A stretch of DNA of 35,143 nucleotides. Origin: Bacillota bacterium (GTDB taxonomy: Bacteria; Bacillota; Bacilli; Paenibacillales; Paenibacillaceae). The translations under genes and the position numbers were made by a program. The notes below the pieces were generated by a model. The model made no database searches and had not been told where the DNA came from. It saw nothing but the letters and a program-made list of their open reading frames with translations. The DNA lies in assembly GCA_023386495.1 (NCBI GenBank), contig JAEWJS010000059.1, positions 1 through 35,143 of the forward strand. Reading direction: 5' to 3'. Numbering within the stretch: the stretch's first letter is position 1; every line of letters begins with the position of its first letter. Positions 1 through 6,847 of this stretch are shown one piece after another.

Positions 1-250
1 AACGGGGGTTAACCGTCCTGACGTACCGCACGCGGCCGTACGCGCCGCATGCATCCGCCAGTCCGCTCCCAGGCGAGTTCGGTTCCCCTTCGGCTGTGTC
101 GCACCCTCCCACAGCTCTCTGCCGATCGAGGAAGCCGCATCCTTGCGTGCTTCGCCGATCTTGTCCCGGGTTCATCCTACTGCTCCTGTTCATCGCGTTC
201 TATCGCTATTCTTCGCCTCAACCTCGTCCCTCGCGGACCTCGCCAGCCTC
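1..250 (-). promoter_or_regulatory. Second (downstream) T-box riboswitch, truncated by the window edge
   Basis: Read on the minus strand, this stretch repeats the landmarks of the complete T-box at 258-620. It has the AG-bulge AGAGAG (complement of 115-120), a GGTGCGA apical-loop motif, and a specifier-loop segment GAACTCGCC followed by TGGGAGCGGA. The Leu codon CTC lies at 75-77. The Stem II/III-like segment near position 1 (TTAACCCCCGT) also matches the first copy. The antiterminator and terminator must lie left of the window. It starts directly after the terminator of the first T-box, so the two are in tandem on one transcript. The controlled gene is out of view. A leucine synthesis or leucyl-tRNA synthetase gene is an inference from the specifier only. 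Confidence 0.8.
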
Positions 251-257
251 GCAGAAC

Positions 258-300
258 AATAAAAACCTGACATCTCTTGATTGAATCAAGAGACGTCAGG
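258..300 (-). terminator. Intrinsic terminator of the first T-box
   Basis: On the minus strand a 17-bp near-perfect stem (arms 266-282 and 284-300, single A/G mismatch near the base) is followed by TTTTTAT. It directly follows the T-box sequence, so it is the regulated terminator that the T-box antiterminator would disrupt on binding uncharged tRNA. Confidence 0.9.
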
Positions 301-620
301 CTTATGAAGTCCTGCGCGGTACCACCCTTGTTGATGCATCGCTCTCGCGGCGCATCCACTTAGCGCGTTCGGCCGGTTCGGTCGGAACCAACCTTCGCAC
401 CCGATCACGGGGGTTAGCCGTAACGGCTTACGGATCGAATACCACGTTCGATCTGTCGGCCATTCCGCTCCCAGGCGAGCTTCAAGCTTCCTTCGACTGC
501 GTTGCACCATCCCGCAGCTCTCTGACCGTTCGTGCGGTTACTGTCCGCCCGGCCGGCATCCCGGTTCGCTCTACTGATCCTGTTCTTCGCGTTTGACGAG
601 GTATGCGTTGTGTTGAATTG
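258..620 (-). promoter_or_regulatory. First (upstream) T-box riboswitch, complete
   Basis: The canonical T-box sequence AAGGGTGGTACCGCG is present on the minus strand (complement of 315-329), directly upstream of a strong terminator. Upstream in the RNA are the AG bulge AGAGAG (complement of 518-523), the apical loop motif GGTGCAA, and the specifier region GAAGCTCGCCTGGGAG. Aligned with the second copy, the specifier is CTC (Leu) at 477-479. This copy carries one extra G before it, so GCT (Ala) is a less likely alternative reading. T-box leaders bind uncharged tRNA and let transcription through when the cognate amino acid is scarce. Transcription leaves the window to the left. Confidence 0.9.
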
Positions 621-626
621 TCATTC

Positions 627-655
627 ATTATATTCCCCAACGAATAATCTGTCAA
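627..655 (-). promoter_or_regulatory. Sigma-A promoter of the tandem T-box transcript
   Basis: The minus strand reads TTGACA (650-655), a 17-nt spacer and TATAAT (627-632), a full consensus match. The start site would be near 620, just ahead of the first T-box Stem I. Confidence 0.85.
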
Positions 656-727
656 TTCAGCAAAATGAAAAAGATGATTTACCAGCATTAGAAATCGCCC
701 GCTTCTATGACTCTACCAAGCCCCTTG

Positions 728-736
728 TGCTAGAAT
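728..736 (+). promoter_or_regulatory. Candidate extended -10 promoter for the 774 gene
   Basis: TGC-TAGAAT forms an extended -10 (TGn plus five of six -10 bases) about 38 nt before the start codon. No good -35 was found. It lies back to back with the T-box promoter. Confidence 0.4.
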
Positions 737-773
737 AGACGATACAACTTGTCATGAATATGAGGTGATCACG

Positions 774-1214
774 ATGCAGCCCGACATCCAGACCAGCATG
801 CACGCCGCCCCGTCCGGCACGACGGAACGCCCTTCCCGGCGAGCTGCCAAGCGCAGCGCCGTGCCGTATATCCTGCTCCTGTGGGCGATTCTGATCGGCG
901 GAGGCATCTACGGCTCCGTCTGGTATACGAACACGCTGAAGGAACAGATGACTGCGGATATCGAGCGGCAGACGGCTATCAAGATTACGGCCATGAAGGC
1001 CGATTACGACGCAAGGATCGAAGCGCTTGAGCTCGAGATGCTTGCCGAAATCGACGGCGTAGCCGTCAAAGTGGACGCGCTCAACGAGCTGCTGACGTTC
1101 ACGAAGGACAACGCGAATTCGAAAACCGACAACAGCAACCAGCTCTATACGCAGATTAACGAAGTCAAGAAGAAGCTGAACGAGCTGCAGAAGAGCTTGG
1201 ATGTGCTGAAGTGA
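774..1214 (+). CDS. Single-pass membrane coiled-coil protein, unknown function
   Basis: A 146-residue protein that I do not recognise as a named family. It has a short basic cytoplasmic N-terminus (RRAAKR around residue 25), one transmembrane helix at about residues 30-50 (PYILLLWAILIGG), then a long charged helix rich in heptad-like Leu/Ile, Glu and Lys that should form a coiled coil to the C-terminus. The ATG at 774 was chosen because GAGGTG sits 6 nt upstream; the in-frame GTG at 765 lies inside that site. The stop overlaps the start of the next gene (TGATG), so the two are translationally coupled and probably work together at the membrane. The coiled coil on the outer face could anchor or position the downstream enzyme; that is inference. 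Confidence 0.8.
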   Translation: MQPDIQTSMHAAPSGTTERPSRRAAKRSAVPYILLLWAILIGGGIYGSVWYTNTLKEQMTADIERQTAIKITAMKADYDARIEALELEMLAEIDGVAVKVDALNELLTFTKDNANSKTDNSNQLYTQINEVKKKLNELQKSLDVLK

Positions 1215-2305
1215 TGAACCTACGCGTAAAAGATGTGAACAGGCTGTTCCTGCTTGCGACAGCGCCATTCCTGGGACTCGGAATCTGGCTGTTCCTCGCA
1301 GGGGACGACATGTCCGTCACGTTATCCGCCGATGCATTCCCGCAGCACGCGCAAGGGCCTGCGAACAACGCGATTGAGCCCGGTTACCGCACGGCCGCTG
1401 TCGCCCAGGACCTCGATCTTGCGTACGAGCTCGCGGAAGATACCGCAGCGTCCATCAAGCGTTCCGCGGAGCTCTACAATCAGACGACGGCCGACGTGAA
1501 CGCCATCGTGAAGACGGCTGCCGCACAGTCCGGCCGGCCGCTGATCATCTACGACAGACGCATTACGCGCAAGCTCGGCTCCGCATCCGAGAAGGTGCAG
1601 TCGGACAAGCTCTCTGCGCAGCTGTATTTCGTCAAGGCTCAGAATTTTATCGGGTACGCCATGAAGGTGAAGCTCAAGTCCGGCGACGCGATGCAGATGG
1701 TGCTCGGCGACGACGAGGTCGGCGGCTCCGAGACGACGCTATCCGCGGTCAAGCGGTACAAGGCGGTCGCCGGCGTGAACGCAGGCGGGTTCGCCGACAG
1801 CAGAGGCAAGCGCTACCCGCTCAGCACGACCGTCTTGGGCAGCCGATACGTGAACGGCTTCGAGCCCAGCTTCAAGGACCTGTTCTTCGTCGGGCTAAGC
1901 GAAGACCTTAAGCTGATCGGCGGCAAGTTCAAGTCCAAGGAAGAGCTCGACAAGCAGAAGCCGAAGTTCGGCGCATCGTTCGTCCCTGTCCTGCTCAAGA
2001 ACGGGCAGCCTCAGCCGATCCCGGCCAAATGGAAGGTCAACCCGCATCGCGCGCCGCGTACCGTGATCGGCAACTACAAGGATGATCAGCTGCTCATCCT
2101 TGTCACTGACGGCTATGACGAACGCGGCGGCTCGGGCGCGACGCTGGAAGAGCTTCAGATTCTTCTGCAGCGGTTCGGCGTGAAGGATGCCTATAACCTG
2201 GACGGCGGCGGCTCATCCTCGCTCATTTTCAACGGGCGCGTCGTGAACAATCCGTCAGACGGCGAGCTTCGCAGCCTAGCGACTCATTTCTTGTTCTTCA
2301 AGTAA
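1214..2305 (+). CDS. Phosphodiester glycosidase family protein (NAGPA domain)
   Basis: A 363-residue protein with an N-terminal hydrophobic segment (about residues 10-30, LFLLATAPFLGLGIWLFLAG) that should anchor or export it. The C-terminal half has the NAGPA-domain signature: a NAGGF-like segment, HRAPRTVIG, LILVTDGY and the hallmark YNLDGGGSSSL close to the C-terminus. The family includes the human enzyme that uncovers mannose 6-phosphate. Bacterial members are extracytoplasmic and often associated with exopolysaccharide or cell-envelope glycans; the substrate here is unknown. The ATG at 1214 overlaps the upstream stop. GTG 1211 is an alternative. No strong RBS is visible, which fits translational coupling to the coiled-coil gene. 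The gene is convergent with the SDR gene, 40 bp away. Confidence 0.85.
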   Translation: MNLRVKDVNRLFLLATAPFLGLGIWLFLAGDDMSVTLSADAFPQHAQGPANNAIEPGYRTAAVAQDLDLAYELAEDTAASIKRSAELYNQTTADVNAIVKTAAAQSGRPLIIYDRRITRKLGSASEKVQSDKLSAQLYFVKAQNFIGYAMKVKLKSGDAMQMVLGDDEVGGSETTLSAVKRYKAVAGVNAGGFADSRGKRYPLSTTVLGSRYVNGFEPSFKDLFFVGLSEDLKLIGGKFKSKEELDKQKPKFGASFVPVLLKNGQPQPIPAKWKVNPHRAPRTVIGNYKDDQLLILVTDGYDERGGSGATLEELQILLQRFGVKDAYNLDGGGSSSLIFNGRVVNNPSDGELRSLATHFLFFK

Positions 2306-2345
2306 CCAGCGCGATCGGCAGACCGGCTCGGCGGCTCGAGTGCGA

Positions 2346-3056
2346 TTACCAAGGAAGCTCCTCCGCTAAGTGGAAGAAGCCTCCGCTCGGCCCGTCGTCC
2401 GGCAAGGTCGCCAAGCGGACCGCGGTTGCCGCGCCGTCCTCGATTGCCATCGGGGCGGTTGCTCCGCCCATGTCCGTCTTCACCCAGCCCGGGTGACAAG
2501 CATTCACCTTGACGTTCGTCCCGCGCAGCGCGATCGACAGCTGGGCGGTCCATGCATTAAGCGCGGCCTTGGAGGCCGTATAGCCCGGCGCGGAGGCCTG
2601 GCCGTACATCTCGTCCGTGAGGATCGTGCCCAATGAACCCAGGATGCTGGATTGATTCACGATCCGTCCGCGCGGACTGAGCTTGAGGAGCGGCAGTACC
2701 GCGTGCGTCAACGCGAACGGGCCGATGCAGTTCACCTCGAGGCTCTGCCGCAGCATATCGGCATTGCTCCCCAGATGGTCGTAGAAGGCGCCGGCGTTAT
2801 TGACGAGAATGTCCAGCCGGCCGTACTTCTCCTCGATTACACGAGCGACGCGCGCAATATGCTCGGTCTGCGTAATATCCAACTCCACCGCTTCGACCTC
2901 GATCCCTTCCTCCCGCAGTTGCCGAGCAGCTGCCTCACCGCGGTCCAGATCCCTTGCCCCCAATAGAATCGTGATGCCTTGTCGTCCCAGCTGCCGCGCG
3001 ATCTCCAGCCCGATTCCTTTGTTGCCACCCGTTACTAGCGCAATCGTATGTGTCAT
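2346..3056 (-). CDS. Short-chain dehydrogenase/reductase (SDR)
   Basis: A 236-residue classical SDR. It has the cofactor glycine motif TGGNKGIG (residues 9-16), NNAGA (86-90), the catalytic Ser around 136-137 and the YxxxK pair Y159/K163 (YTASK). The basic R35 after the second strand (GARDLDRG) suggests NADPH rather than NADH, an inference. AGGAGG lies 10 nt before the ATG. The gene follows a TetR gene on the same strand, and its upstream gap carries a palindrome almost identical to the one at the tetR promoter, so the regulator very probably controls it. Such pairs usually handle carbonyl or quinone compounds; the substrate cannot be read from sequence. Confidence 0.9.
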   Translation of the reverse strand: MTHTIALVTGGNKGIGLEIARQLGRQGITILLGARDLDRGEAAARQLREEGIEVEAVELDITQTEHIARVARVIEEKYGRLDILVNNAGAFYDHLGSNADMLRQSLEVNCIGPFALTHAVLPLLKLSPRGRIVNQSSILGSLGTILTDEMYGQASAPGYTASKAALNAWTAQLSIALRGTNVKVNACHPGWVKTDMGGATAPMAIEDGAATAVRLATLPDDGPSGGFFHLAEELPW

Positions 3057-3077
3057 CTACAATATTCCTCCTCTTTG

Positions 3078-3121
3078 TGTACCGTTCAGTACATAATGTG
3101 TGAAAAAAGTGCCGCTGACAC
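3078..3121 (-). promoter_or_regulatory. SDR promoter with TetR-type operator
   Basis: The minus strand shows GTGTCA (3116-3121), a 17-nt spacer and CATTAT (3093-3098). Directly downstream lies the imperfect palindrome GTACTGAACGGTAC (3079-3092), which matches the tetR operator TACTGATCAGTA at 10 of 12 positions. Operator placement relative to the -10 is nearly the same at both promoters. Confidence 0.6.
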
Positions 3122-3126
3122 AACCT

Positions 3127-3708
3127 TCATTTCAGCAGCCTAACGATTTGTTCTGCGGCCTGCTCCATCTTGCTGCGGCTCGGCTTGCTCTTGAGCGCGA
3201 CATTCATTCCAACTGCGGCGATGAGCAAAGTATGCGAGAGCGCTTCTGCGTCGATCGCGGAGGAGAGTTCTCCGCTGTCTATGCCTTGCTCAATCTTCTG
3301 CCTGAACAGCTCTGCCAGACGCCGCTGATAAGCTTCGGTGTAGGCGGCCAACTGGTCATCATGCGGTGCCAGCTCCACCATCGTATTCACGCATAAGCAG
3401 CCCAGATACGGTCCGTCTGCATAGGCGGAATCCATCATCCACGCGAAGTAGCCTTGCACGGCTTCCCTCGCGCCTGCAGCCCGCTCGAACATGCCCGCAA
3501 GGAATGCATAGCTCATTTCCGTATACCGTTTCAACGCCGCATCGAACAAGGTCCGCTTGTCGCCGAAGGCTGCATACAGGCTTGGCCTCTGAATGCCCAT
3601 GCGCGAAGTCAGGTCGGATAGCGAAGTCGCTTCATAGCCCTTCTCCCAGAATACCTCCATTGCCGCCGTTAAGGCGCGCGCTTCATCGAACTCCCGCGGT
3701 CGAGCCAT
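3127..3708 (-). CDS. TetR/AcrR family transcriptional regulator
   Basis: A 193-residue one-component repressor. The N-terminal helix-turn-helix is clear: FDEARALTAAMEVFWEKGYE, then TSLSDLTSRMGIQRPSLYAAFGDK (about residues 28-51), then a helical ligand-binding domain with RPYLGC-like CLCVNTMVEL, a pattern common in the AcrR/YxaF-like subgroup that senses small hydrophobic or electrophilic compounds. The start ATG has GGGAAGGA about 12 nt upstream. The gene lies 70 bp upstream of the SDR gene on the same strand and carries its own operator over the transcription start, so autorepression plus repression of the SDR is the simplest model. Confidence 0.9.
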   Translation of the reverse strand: MARPREFDEARALTAAMEVFWEKGYEATSLSDLTSRMGIQRPSLYAAFGDKRTLFDAALKRYTEMSYAFLAGMFERAAGAREAVQGYFAWMMDSAYADGPYLGCLCVNTMVELAPHDDQLAAYTEAYQRRLAELFRQKIEQGIDSGELSSAIDAEALSHTLLIAAVGMNVALKSKPSRSKMEQAAEQIVRLLK

Positions 3709-3734
3709 CGTACGATTACATCCTTCCCAATTCC

Positions 3735-3783
3735 ATACTGATCAGTATATAATGATAATAACGACGCTGGGTCATATTGTCAA
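3735..3783 (-). promoter_or_regulatory. tetR promoter with perfect 14-bp palindromic operator
   Basis: The minus strand reads TTGACA (3778-3783), a 17-nt spacer, TATTAT (3755-3760), then the perfect palindrome ATACTGATCAGTAT (3735-3748) over the expected start site. This is a typical autorepressor layout. Confidence 0.75.
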
Positions 3784-3788
3784 TAAGC

Positions 3789-3849
3789 AAAAAAGCCCCT
3801 CGCGTACACAACCATGCCGCATCATAGCGCCACGTTGTGTACGTAAGAG
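3789..3849 (-). terminator. Probable terminator of the thiL-tsaD operon
   Basis: A perfect 10-bp stem (arms 3803-3812 and 3834-3843) lies after the tsaD stop. On the minus strand it is followed, after GCGAGGGGC, by TTTTTT. The stem extends imperfectly through CTC/GAG. The U-run is more distal than usual. Confidence 0.6.
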
Positions 3850-3891
3850 ATTTTTCGCGAATGCGTACGTATGGGTGTAACTCACAACCTA

Positions 3892-4950
3892 TCATCTTAC
3901 CGGGTCCCCTTGCACCGACCACTCTTCGAGCGATAACTGCGGGTCAGCCTTCATCTCGAGCGGCGTCCATTCGCCTCTGGCCCACTTCAGGTGGGCGGCA
4001 GCGCCGATCATGGCCGCATTATCGGTGCACAGCTCCAGCGGCGGAATGAGCAGCGGCAAGCCTGCTGCCTCGCAGCGCTCGGTCAGCGTCCGGCGCAAGC
4101 CACGGTTCGCCGCAACGCCGCCGCACAGCAGCAACTGCTTCGCGCCGAATTCCGCCGCCGCGCGGAGCGCCTTCGTCACGAGGACGTCGATGACGGATTC
4201 TTGGAAGCCTCGCGCCACTGCCGGACGGACCGGCGGCTCGCCCTTCATGCGCGCTTGGTTAATCGTGGCCAGCACGGCAGACTTCAAGCCGCTGAAGCTA
4301 AAATCGTACGACTCCGGCTCCAGCCATGCGCGCGGCAGCTCGCTCACTTCGTCCGCCTCCAGCGCGAGCCGATCGATATGCGGGCCGCCGGGGTAAGGAA
4401 ACTGCAGCGCGCGCGCCACCTTGTCGTACGCTTCGCCGACCGCATCATCTCGCGTTCGGCCGACGATGCGGAACGAACCTTCCCGCTCCATGACGACCAG
4501 CTCCGTATGTCCGCCCGACACGACCAACGCTACGCAAGGATACGCAATTTCGCCGATCAATCGGTTCGCGTAGATATGGCCGGCGATATGATGCGTCCCG
4601 ATGAGCGGCACATCGAGCGCCATCGCGAGACTTTTCGCCGCCACGATGCCGACCAAGAGCGCGCCGACTAGTCCTGGCCCCTGCGTGACGGCGATCGCCG
4701 AGATGTCGCGCAGCGACTTGCCCGACTCCTGGATCGCCGCCTCGATCAACAGCGTGATCGACTCGACATGCTTGCGCGACGCGATCTCCGGCACGACTCC
4801 GCCGAATCGGCGGTGCGTCTCCACCTGGCTCGAGACGAGATTGCTCAGAATGCGCTTGCCGCCCTCGACGACGGCAACCGACGTCTCGTCGCAGCTCGTC
4901 TCGATCGCGAGTATGAGGCTATCGTTCATTCTGTCGTCATTCCCCGCCAT
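3892..4950 (-). CDS. tsaD: tRNA N6-adenosine threonylcarbamoyltransferase TsaD
   Basis: A 352-residue TsaD (Kae1/YgjD family) that transfers threonylcarbamoyl to A37 of ANN-decoding tRNAs together with TsaB and TsaE. Visible motifs are the ASKHA phosphate loop ILAIETSCDETS near the start, the metal-ligand motif HIAGH (H121, H125) and SGGHTELV (around 145-152). The Asp-rich C-terminal segment CTDNAAMIG is also intact. The start at 4950 has GAGGAAGG upstream and overlaps rimI by 14 bp. An in-frame ATG at 4929 (345 aa) would start closer to the family norm, with GGGGA upstream, and cannot be excluded. It is the last gene of the operon. Confidence 0.97.
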   Translation of the reverse strand: MAGNDDRMNDSLILAIETSCDETSVAVVEGGKRILSNLVSSQVETHRRFGGVVPEIASRKHVESITLLIEAAIQESGKSLRDISAIAVTQGPGLVGALLVGIVAAKSLAMALDVPLIGTHHIAGHIYANRLIGEIAYPCVALVVSGGHTELVVMEREGSFRIVGRTRDDAVGEAYDKVARALQFPYPGGPHIDRLALEADEVSELPRAWLEPESYDFSFSGLKSAVLATINQARMKGEPPVRPAVARGFQESVIDVLVTKALRAAAEFGAKQLLLCGGVAANRGLRRTLTERCEAAGLPLLIPPLELCTDNAAMIGAAAHLKWARGEWTPLEMKADPQLSLEEWSVQGDPVR

Positions 4951-5452
4951 CCCTGCCGCCTTCCTCGGTCAAGTCCGCCCACATGATTAACGCGTCCTCT
5001 TGATTATCCGTATAATATTTAGGCCGCAGCCCGCTCGCCTTGAAGCCGAGCTTGCGGTACAGATTCTGCGCGGTCTCGTTGCTGACCCGCACCTCGAGCG
5101 TCATCGCGACCGCCCCATATGCCACCGCCTTCTCCTGCAGCACCCGCATCAGCCGCTCGCCGTAGCCGCGTCCCCGGTAGATCGAGCGCACCGCGACGTT
5201 CGTGACATGCGCTTCGTCGACGATCGTCCACATGCCGCCGTAGCCGATAATCTCGCCCTCTAGCTCCATGACCGTATAGCGGGCAAAGTGATTATGGGTC
5301 AGCTCGTTCACGAACGCTTCGGGCGACCACGGGGCCGTGAACGCTTCCCGCTCGATGCCTACGACAGCCGGGATATCCGCAACCGTCATCTGACGGAACG
5401 TCACATCCGGAACAGCCCGCCATTCCGGCATTCCGTATGCCTGATCGATCAT
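4937..5452 (-). CDS. rimI: Ribosomal protein S18-alanine N-acetyltransferase RimI
   Basis: A 171-residue GNAT acetyltransferase. The acetyl-CoA loop RGRGYG is at residues 93-98. It is preceded by the strand AHVTNVAV and followed by LEVRVSNETAQNLYRKLGF, the RimI signature, and by the C-terminal KYYTDNQEDALIMW. RimI acetylates the N-terminal alanine of ribosomal protein S18; some homologues acetylate other proteins. About 15 residues precede the usual RimI start. The ATG has AAGGAGG upstream and overlaps the tsaB stop by 4 bp (ATGA), so the genes are coupled. Its place between tsaB and tsaD is a conserved arrangement in Firmicutes. Confidence 0.95.
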   Translation of the reverse strand: MIDQAYGMPEWRAVPDVTFRQMTVADIPAVVGIEREAFTAPWSPEAFVNELTHNHFARYTVMELEGEIIGYGGMWTIVDEAHVTNVAVRSIYRGRGYGERLMRVLQEKAVAYGAVAMTLEVRVSNETAQNLYRKLGFKASGLRPKYYTDNQEDALIMWADLTEEGGRDGGE

Positions 5453-6339
5453 CCGTTGCCCTCCTTGCGCTCAGCCTGCAGCAGCTTCGCTTCCGCTTCC
5501 GTCAGCTGCGTATAGTTCGGAATGAGCGTATGGGCATCGTCCGTCTCGCCGCGCTCCAAGCGCGTTTCGCCCAGCGCCGCGACCCATAGGCCTTCGATCT
5601 CCCCGGGCGTCCGCTCTACCGCTATGCCGATTGGTTCCAGCATTGCCGCCAATCGCTCGCATTCGGCTTCATGCATCGCATAATCGCCTGTCAGCCGTAG
5701 GCGTACCGGGCGGTCCTCTGCCGACGCCGCCAGCGCAGCGAGTTCTTCTACCCATACATTCATGAGCCGGATGCCGTCATCCGCGAGACGCGTCCAACTA
5801 TGCGGCCTACCGACGCCGCATAGCAGGGCCGTATACACTTGTCCGCGGCGCGCATCCATGAGCGGCACGACCCACTCGCGTAAGAAGCGCTGGTCCATGA
5901 TGGCATGAACCTCGCTGTAACTTGCTATTTCGCCCAAGGTCGCTATAACCTGGCCAATATGAGCCCCCAGCGCAAGCGCCTCCAGACTCGATACGCCGAC
6001 AATAGGAACTCCCCATACCCAGGACAACGTCTTCGCGATCGTCACGCCGATCCGCATCCCGGTGTAAGAGCCCGGCCCGCGTCCGACCGCGATTCCATCC
6101 AACTGCTCAGTGGACACCCCTGCCGTCGCGAGTACATCCCGCAGCTTCGAGACGCTCAGCAGCGAGTGGTTGCGCTCTGCCATGGATTGCTCGGCTGCCA
6201 GCACCTTGCCCCCCTGCACGACGGCAATCGCCAGCGCGGCGGTCGACGTGTCGATCGCAAGAATCGTCCGCACCGGCACTTCCGTTTCATTGCCTTTGCC
6301 TCTGCCAGATCGACTCCCTTTCGTCACGCTATTCGCCAT
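5449..6339 (-). CDS. tsaB: tRNA threonylcarbamoyladenosine biosynthesis protein TsaB
   Basis: A 296-residue TsaB, the non-catalytic ASKHA partner of TsaD. Motifs are ILAIDTSTAALAIAV (about residues 26-40), GRGPGSYTGMRIG and MDARRGQVYTAL. GGAGG lies 9 nt before the ATG at 6339, which overlaps the end of tsaE; further upstream codons lie inside tsaE without an RBS. The protein is longer than the roughly 230 residues of typical TsaB. There are about 25 extra N-terminal residues and an insert of about 30 residues between SSLEALALGA and WVVPLMDARRG. A GTG just before RTILAID could be an alternative start. Confidence 0.93.
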   Translation of the reverse strand: MANSVTKGSRSGRGKGNETEVPVRTILAIDTSTAALAIAVVQGGKVLAAEQSMAERNHSLLSVSKLRDVLATAGVSTEQLDGIAVGRGPGSYTGMRIGVTIAKTLSWVWGVPIVGVSSLEALALGAHIGQVIATLGEIASYSEVHAIMDQRFLREWVVPLMDARRGQVYTALLCGVGRPHSWTRLADDGIRLMNVWVEELAALAASAEDRPVRLRLTGDYAMHEAECERLAAMLEPIGIAVERTPGEIEGLWVAALGETRLERGETDDAHTLIPNYTQLTEAEAKLLQAERKEGNG

Positions 6340-6847
6340 TCCGCTTCGCCTCCATCGTCTGCAGTTGTTCGCACCAGGCTGCATAAGGCTCGCCGATTCC
6401 GGTGACGCGAATGACGCGAGCATCGCCATCGTCCGCGTGCTCGATCATGAGCTCCAGACGCTCGGCGGGCAGCAATTCGCCGATGAGGCTTGCCCACTCC
6501 ACGATCGTCGTGCCCGCACCATAGAAGTAATCGTCTAGCCCCAGCTCGTCCGCCTCCGCCAGCGAGAGCCGATACACGTCCATATGATAGAAAGGCATGC
6601 TGCTGCCTTCGTATTCCTTAATAATCGTGAAGGTCGGGCTGTTCACGATGCCCTGCACCCCGATCGCCTTCGCGAACGCCTGCGAGAAGGTCGTCTTGCC
6701 CGCGCCGAGCTCCCCGTCAAGCGCAATGACGGTGCCGGGCGCCGCCCAGCCCGCGATGCGCGCGGCAAGCCGCGCCGTATCGGCCGCATCCTTCGCGTGC
6801 CATGTCAGTTGTCCCGTACCTCTTGCCTGCACGATTCGTTCACCCAT
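6329..6847 (-). CDS. tsaE: tRNA threonylcarbamoyladenosine biosynthesis ATPase TsaE
   Basis: A 172-residue P-loop ATPase. Walker A is GELGAGKT (residues 45-52), followed by NSPTF (switch-like) and YHMDVYRL, then DDYF and the family motif VEWASLIGELLP. TsaE drives the TsaBD complex through its ATPase cycle. The ATG at 6847 overlaps the thiL stop by 8 bp (AATGGGTGA) and GAGGT lies 11 nt upstream; an upstream in-frame extension to 6895 would sit wholly inside thiL and is not needed. Confidence 0.95.
   Translation of the reverse strand: MGERIVQARGTGQLTWHAKDAADTARLAARIAGWAAPGTVIALDGELGAGKTTFSQAFAKAIGVQGIVNSPTFTIIKEYEGSSMPFYHMDVYRLSLAEADELGLDDYFYGAGTTIVEWASLIGELLPAERLELMIEHADDGDARVIRVTGIGEPYAAWCEQLQTMEAKRNGE

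Noticed and set aside
762..775. GTGATCACGATG upstream of the 774 gene as a further copy of the dispersed repeat
   Set aside because: Only 12 bases match and they contain the RBS; no pairing arm or interior of the repeat is present.
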